64,000 nucleotides of DNA from Variovorax boronicumulans NBRC 103145. Its GTDB lineage: Bacteria; Pseudomonadota; Gammaproteobacteria; Burkholderiales; Burkholderiaceae_C. Within the stretch, counting starts at the first letter, position 1, and every line of letters starts with the position of its first letter. Made by a program: the position numbers and the translations under genes. Where the stretch lies: assembly GCF_001591345.1 (NCBI RefSeq), contig NZ_BCUS01000011.1, forward strand, positions 1 through 64,000. The letters are read 5' to 3'. Shown here piece by piece: positions 62,313 through 64,000 of the stretch. The notes under the pieces are model-generated. The model had not been told where the DNA came from and searched no databases. It saw only the letters and a program-made list of their open reading frames with translations.

Positions 62313-62319
62313 GGCAGGC

Positions 62320-63051
62320 TCAGGGGGCAGCGCGCGGATCGAGGCGTGCGCTGTGGTTTTCGGCGGCGCCGATCACGTGGGCGACCGAAACCTCGCCGGC
62401 CATGACGTTGACGCCTGAAGTTGCGGCGGCCGTGCGCGCCAGCGCCGCCGCCACCGGGCTGAACGAGCGGCGGTGATGCACGCAGGCCCCATGGCGCTGG
62501 AGCGCCTCGAGGTGCTCGCGCGTGCCGTAGCCCTTGTGGCCGGCGAAGCCGTAGTGTGGAAATTCGTCGTGCAGTTGCGTGCAGAGCCGGTCGCGGTGCA
62601 CCTTGGCCAGGATGGACGCGGCCGAGATCGCCTTGACCCGCGCGTCGCCCTTGACGATGGCCTCGGCCAGCACGTCGAGCCGGGGCAGCCGGTTGCCGTC
62701 CACCAGCACCTTGACCGGCTTGAGCCGCAGGCCTTCGACCGCGCGACGCATCGCGAGCATGGTGGCCTGCAGAATGTTGAGGCTGTCGATCTCCTCGACC
62801 GAGGCCTGGGCGATCGAGCAGCACAGCGCCTTGGCCAGGATCTGGTCGTGCAGGCGTTCGCGCTGCAGGGCCGTGAGCGTCTTGGAGTCGGCCAGGCCGC
62901 GGATCGGGCGCAGGTCGTCGAGGATCACAGCCGCGGCCACCACGGGGCCGGCCAGCGGTCCGCGCCCTGCCTCGTCGACGCCCGCCATCAGGCCGGGCGC
63001 GTCCCACACCAGCGGGGCCTGCTCAGCCTTCAAGAACTTTCTGGATCGCAT
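62320..63051 (-). CDS. rnhB: Ribonuclease HII
   Basis: The 243-residue enzyme removes RNA from RNA-DNA hybrids and single ribonucleotides. Catalytic D-E-D-D residues are in [20 protein letters not shown] (D, E), VLVDGNRLP (D) and a later Asp near [20 protein letters not shown] is typical. ATG 63051 overlaps lpxB by 29 nt; a TTG at 63033 is an alternative. The C-terminal 25 residues after FSPV form a tail without known motif. Confidence 0.94.
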   Translation of the reverse strand: MRSRKFLKAEQAPLVWDAPGLMAGVDEAGRGPLAGPVVAAAVILDDLRPIRGLADSKTLTALQRERLHDQILAKALCCSIAQASVEEIDSLNILQATMLAMRRAVEGLRLKPVKVLVDGNRLPRLDVLAEAIVKGDARVKAISAASILAKVHRDRLCTQLHDEFPHYGFAGHKGYGTREHLEALQRHGACVHHRRSFSPVAAALARTAAATSGVNVMAGEVSVAHVIGAAENHSARLDPRAAP

Positions 63052-64000
63052 CGGCGCACAGTGTGGGCGTGTCGCGCTGCAATTGCACATGCAGCGCTGA
63101 AAATCTTTGTTGCAGCGCCTGCGTCTTCGCGGGCGCGTCGAGCCATTCGAGCGTGGCCTGTGCCAGCGCCTCGGGCGAGGCGGCTTCCTGCAGCAATTCG
63201 GGCACCACGAACTCGCGGCACAGGATGTTCGGCAGCCCGACCCAGGGCTGCAGCTGCTTGCGCTGCATGAGGCGCCACGAGAGCCCGTTCATGTTGTAGG
63301 CGATGACCATCGGGCGCTTGAACAGCGCCGCCTCGAGCGTGGCCGTGCCGCTGGCGATCAGCGTGACGTCGCAGGCGGCGAGCGCGGCATGGGACTGGCC
63401 GTCGAGCAGCTTCACCCGCCCTGCCATGCCGGCGGCCTGCAGCAGGCTTTCGACCTCGGCGCGCAACCCCGGCAGGATCGGCGCGATGAACTGCAGCTTC
63501 GGCTTCGCCTTCTGCATCAGCGCCGCGGCCGCGAAGAAGCGGGCCGCCAAGTAGCGTATTTCCGAACGCCGGCTGCCGGGCAGCAGCGCAACGACCTGCG
63601 CCTCGGGGTCCAGCCCGAGTGCGGCGCGGGCGGCGGCGCGGTCGGGCGTCATCGGGATCACGTTGGCAATCGGATGGCCCACATAGCTCGCGGCCACGCC
63701 CTGCTTTTCGAGCAGTTCGGGCTCGAACGGGAAGATGCACAGCACGTGGTCGGCGGCGGCGCGGATCTTGTCGATGCGGTTGGCACGCCAGGCCCAGATC
63801 GAGGGGCAGACGAAGTGAACGGTCTTGATGCCCTCGCTGCGCAGGCCGGCTTCGAGGTCGAGATTGAAATCGGGCGCATCGACACCGATGAACAGCTCGG
63901 GGCGCTCGCGCAGCAGCCGGGCCTTGAGCTGGCGGCGAATGCCGGCGATCTCCGCGTAGTGCCGAAGCACCTCGATGTAGCCGCGTACGGCCAGCTTTTC
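63023..64000 (-). CDS. lpxB: Lipid-A-disaccharide synthase, 5' end outside the window
   Basis: The frame enters from the right edge and ends at 63023; about 325 C-terminal residues are seen and roughly the first 60-75 are missing. Family motifs are [80 protein letters not shown] and [15 protein letters not shown]. LpxB joins UDP-diacylglucosamine and lipid X to make the lipid A disaccharide. The in-frame GTG at 63970 is internal and not the start. rnhB overlaps its end. Confidence 0.95.
   Translation of the reverse strand, partial: EKLAVRGYIEVLRHYAEIAGIRRQLKARLLRERPELFIGVDAPDFNLDLEAGLRSEGIKTVHFVCPSIWAWRANRIDKIRAAADHVLCIFPFEPELLEKQGVAASYVGHPIANVIPMTPDRAAARAALGLDPEAQVVALLPGSRRSEIRYLAARFFAAAALMQKAKPKLQFIAPILPGLRAEVESLLQAAGMAGRVKLLDGQSHAALAACDVTLIASGTATLEAALFKRPMVIAYNMNGLSWRLMQRKQLQPWVGLPNILCREFVVPELLQEAASPEALAQATLEWLDAPAKTQALQQRFSALHVQLQRDTPTLCADAIQKVLEG

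Overview
The window is GC-rich chromosomal DNA from a betaproteobacterium, most likely a Comamonadaceae member close to Variovorax or Acidovorax. This rests on gene order (carA-carB-greA-DUF4149-yhbY/rlmE-ftsH-folP-glmM; exbB-exbD-lpxK-Trm112-kdsB-adk) and on protein character; species is an inference. No rRNA, tRNA, CRISPR array, insertion sequence or prophage gene was recognised.

Layout. 1-5871: start of a membrane sensor protein cut by the window edge, a DUF72 protein, an acetyltransferase very like AAC(6')-Ib, a second GNAT, a DUF3574 lipoprotein, exonuclease I and cardiolipin synthase. 5912-8756: clpS-clpA, with a candidate sigma-54 promoter before clpS. 8839-28841: a type VI secretion system (T6SS) on the minus strand, in transcription order tssH(clpV)-tssB-tssC-hcp-tssJ-tssK-[fatty acid hydroxylase]-[cysteine-ladder beta-helix protein]-tssL-tssM-tagF-tagK-tssG-tssA-[proline-rich membrane protein]. 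No tssE, tssF, vgrG or PAAR gene is visible. 28842-33650: icd, two related small secreted proteins, a DUF192 protein, sodB and xseA. 33963-37887: exbB-exbD and the lipid A/Kdo block with adk. 37918-40189: an asparaginase divergent from lexA across two LexA boxes. 40357-48184: a catabolic cluster (2-hydroxyacid dehydrogenase, MFS carrier, 3-hydroxyacyl-CoA dehydrogenase, enoyl-CoA hydratase, Crp/Fnr regulator, APH-type kinase, acyl-CoA dehydrogenase). 48288-64000: conserved housekeeping genes including glmM, folP, ftsH, rlmE, yhbY, greA, a Kdo hydroxylase, carAB, an RNA methyltransferase, rnhB and lpxB (5' end outside the window).

How the genes work together. The T6SS genes are tightly packed, with several 4-nt stop/start overlaps, so most look like one operon; a terminator-like hairpin just after hcp would let hcp be made in excess over the genes behind it. 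The two non-canonical genes inside the normally contiguous tssJKLM block are the most unusual feature of the window: a membrane di-iron hydroxylase translationally coupled to tssK, and a cysteine-rich beta-helix protein next to it. TssJ appears to lack the lipoprotein cysteine. Several genes outside the T6SS serve the outer membrane (lpxK, kdsB, Kdo hydroxylase, lpxB, cls, exbBD). The APH-kinase/acyl-CoA dehydrogenase pair resembles systems that dispose of 4-hydroxyacyl-CoAs.
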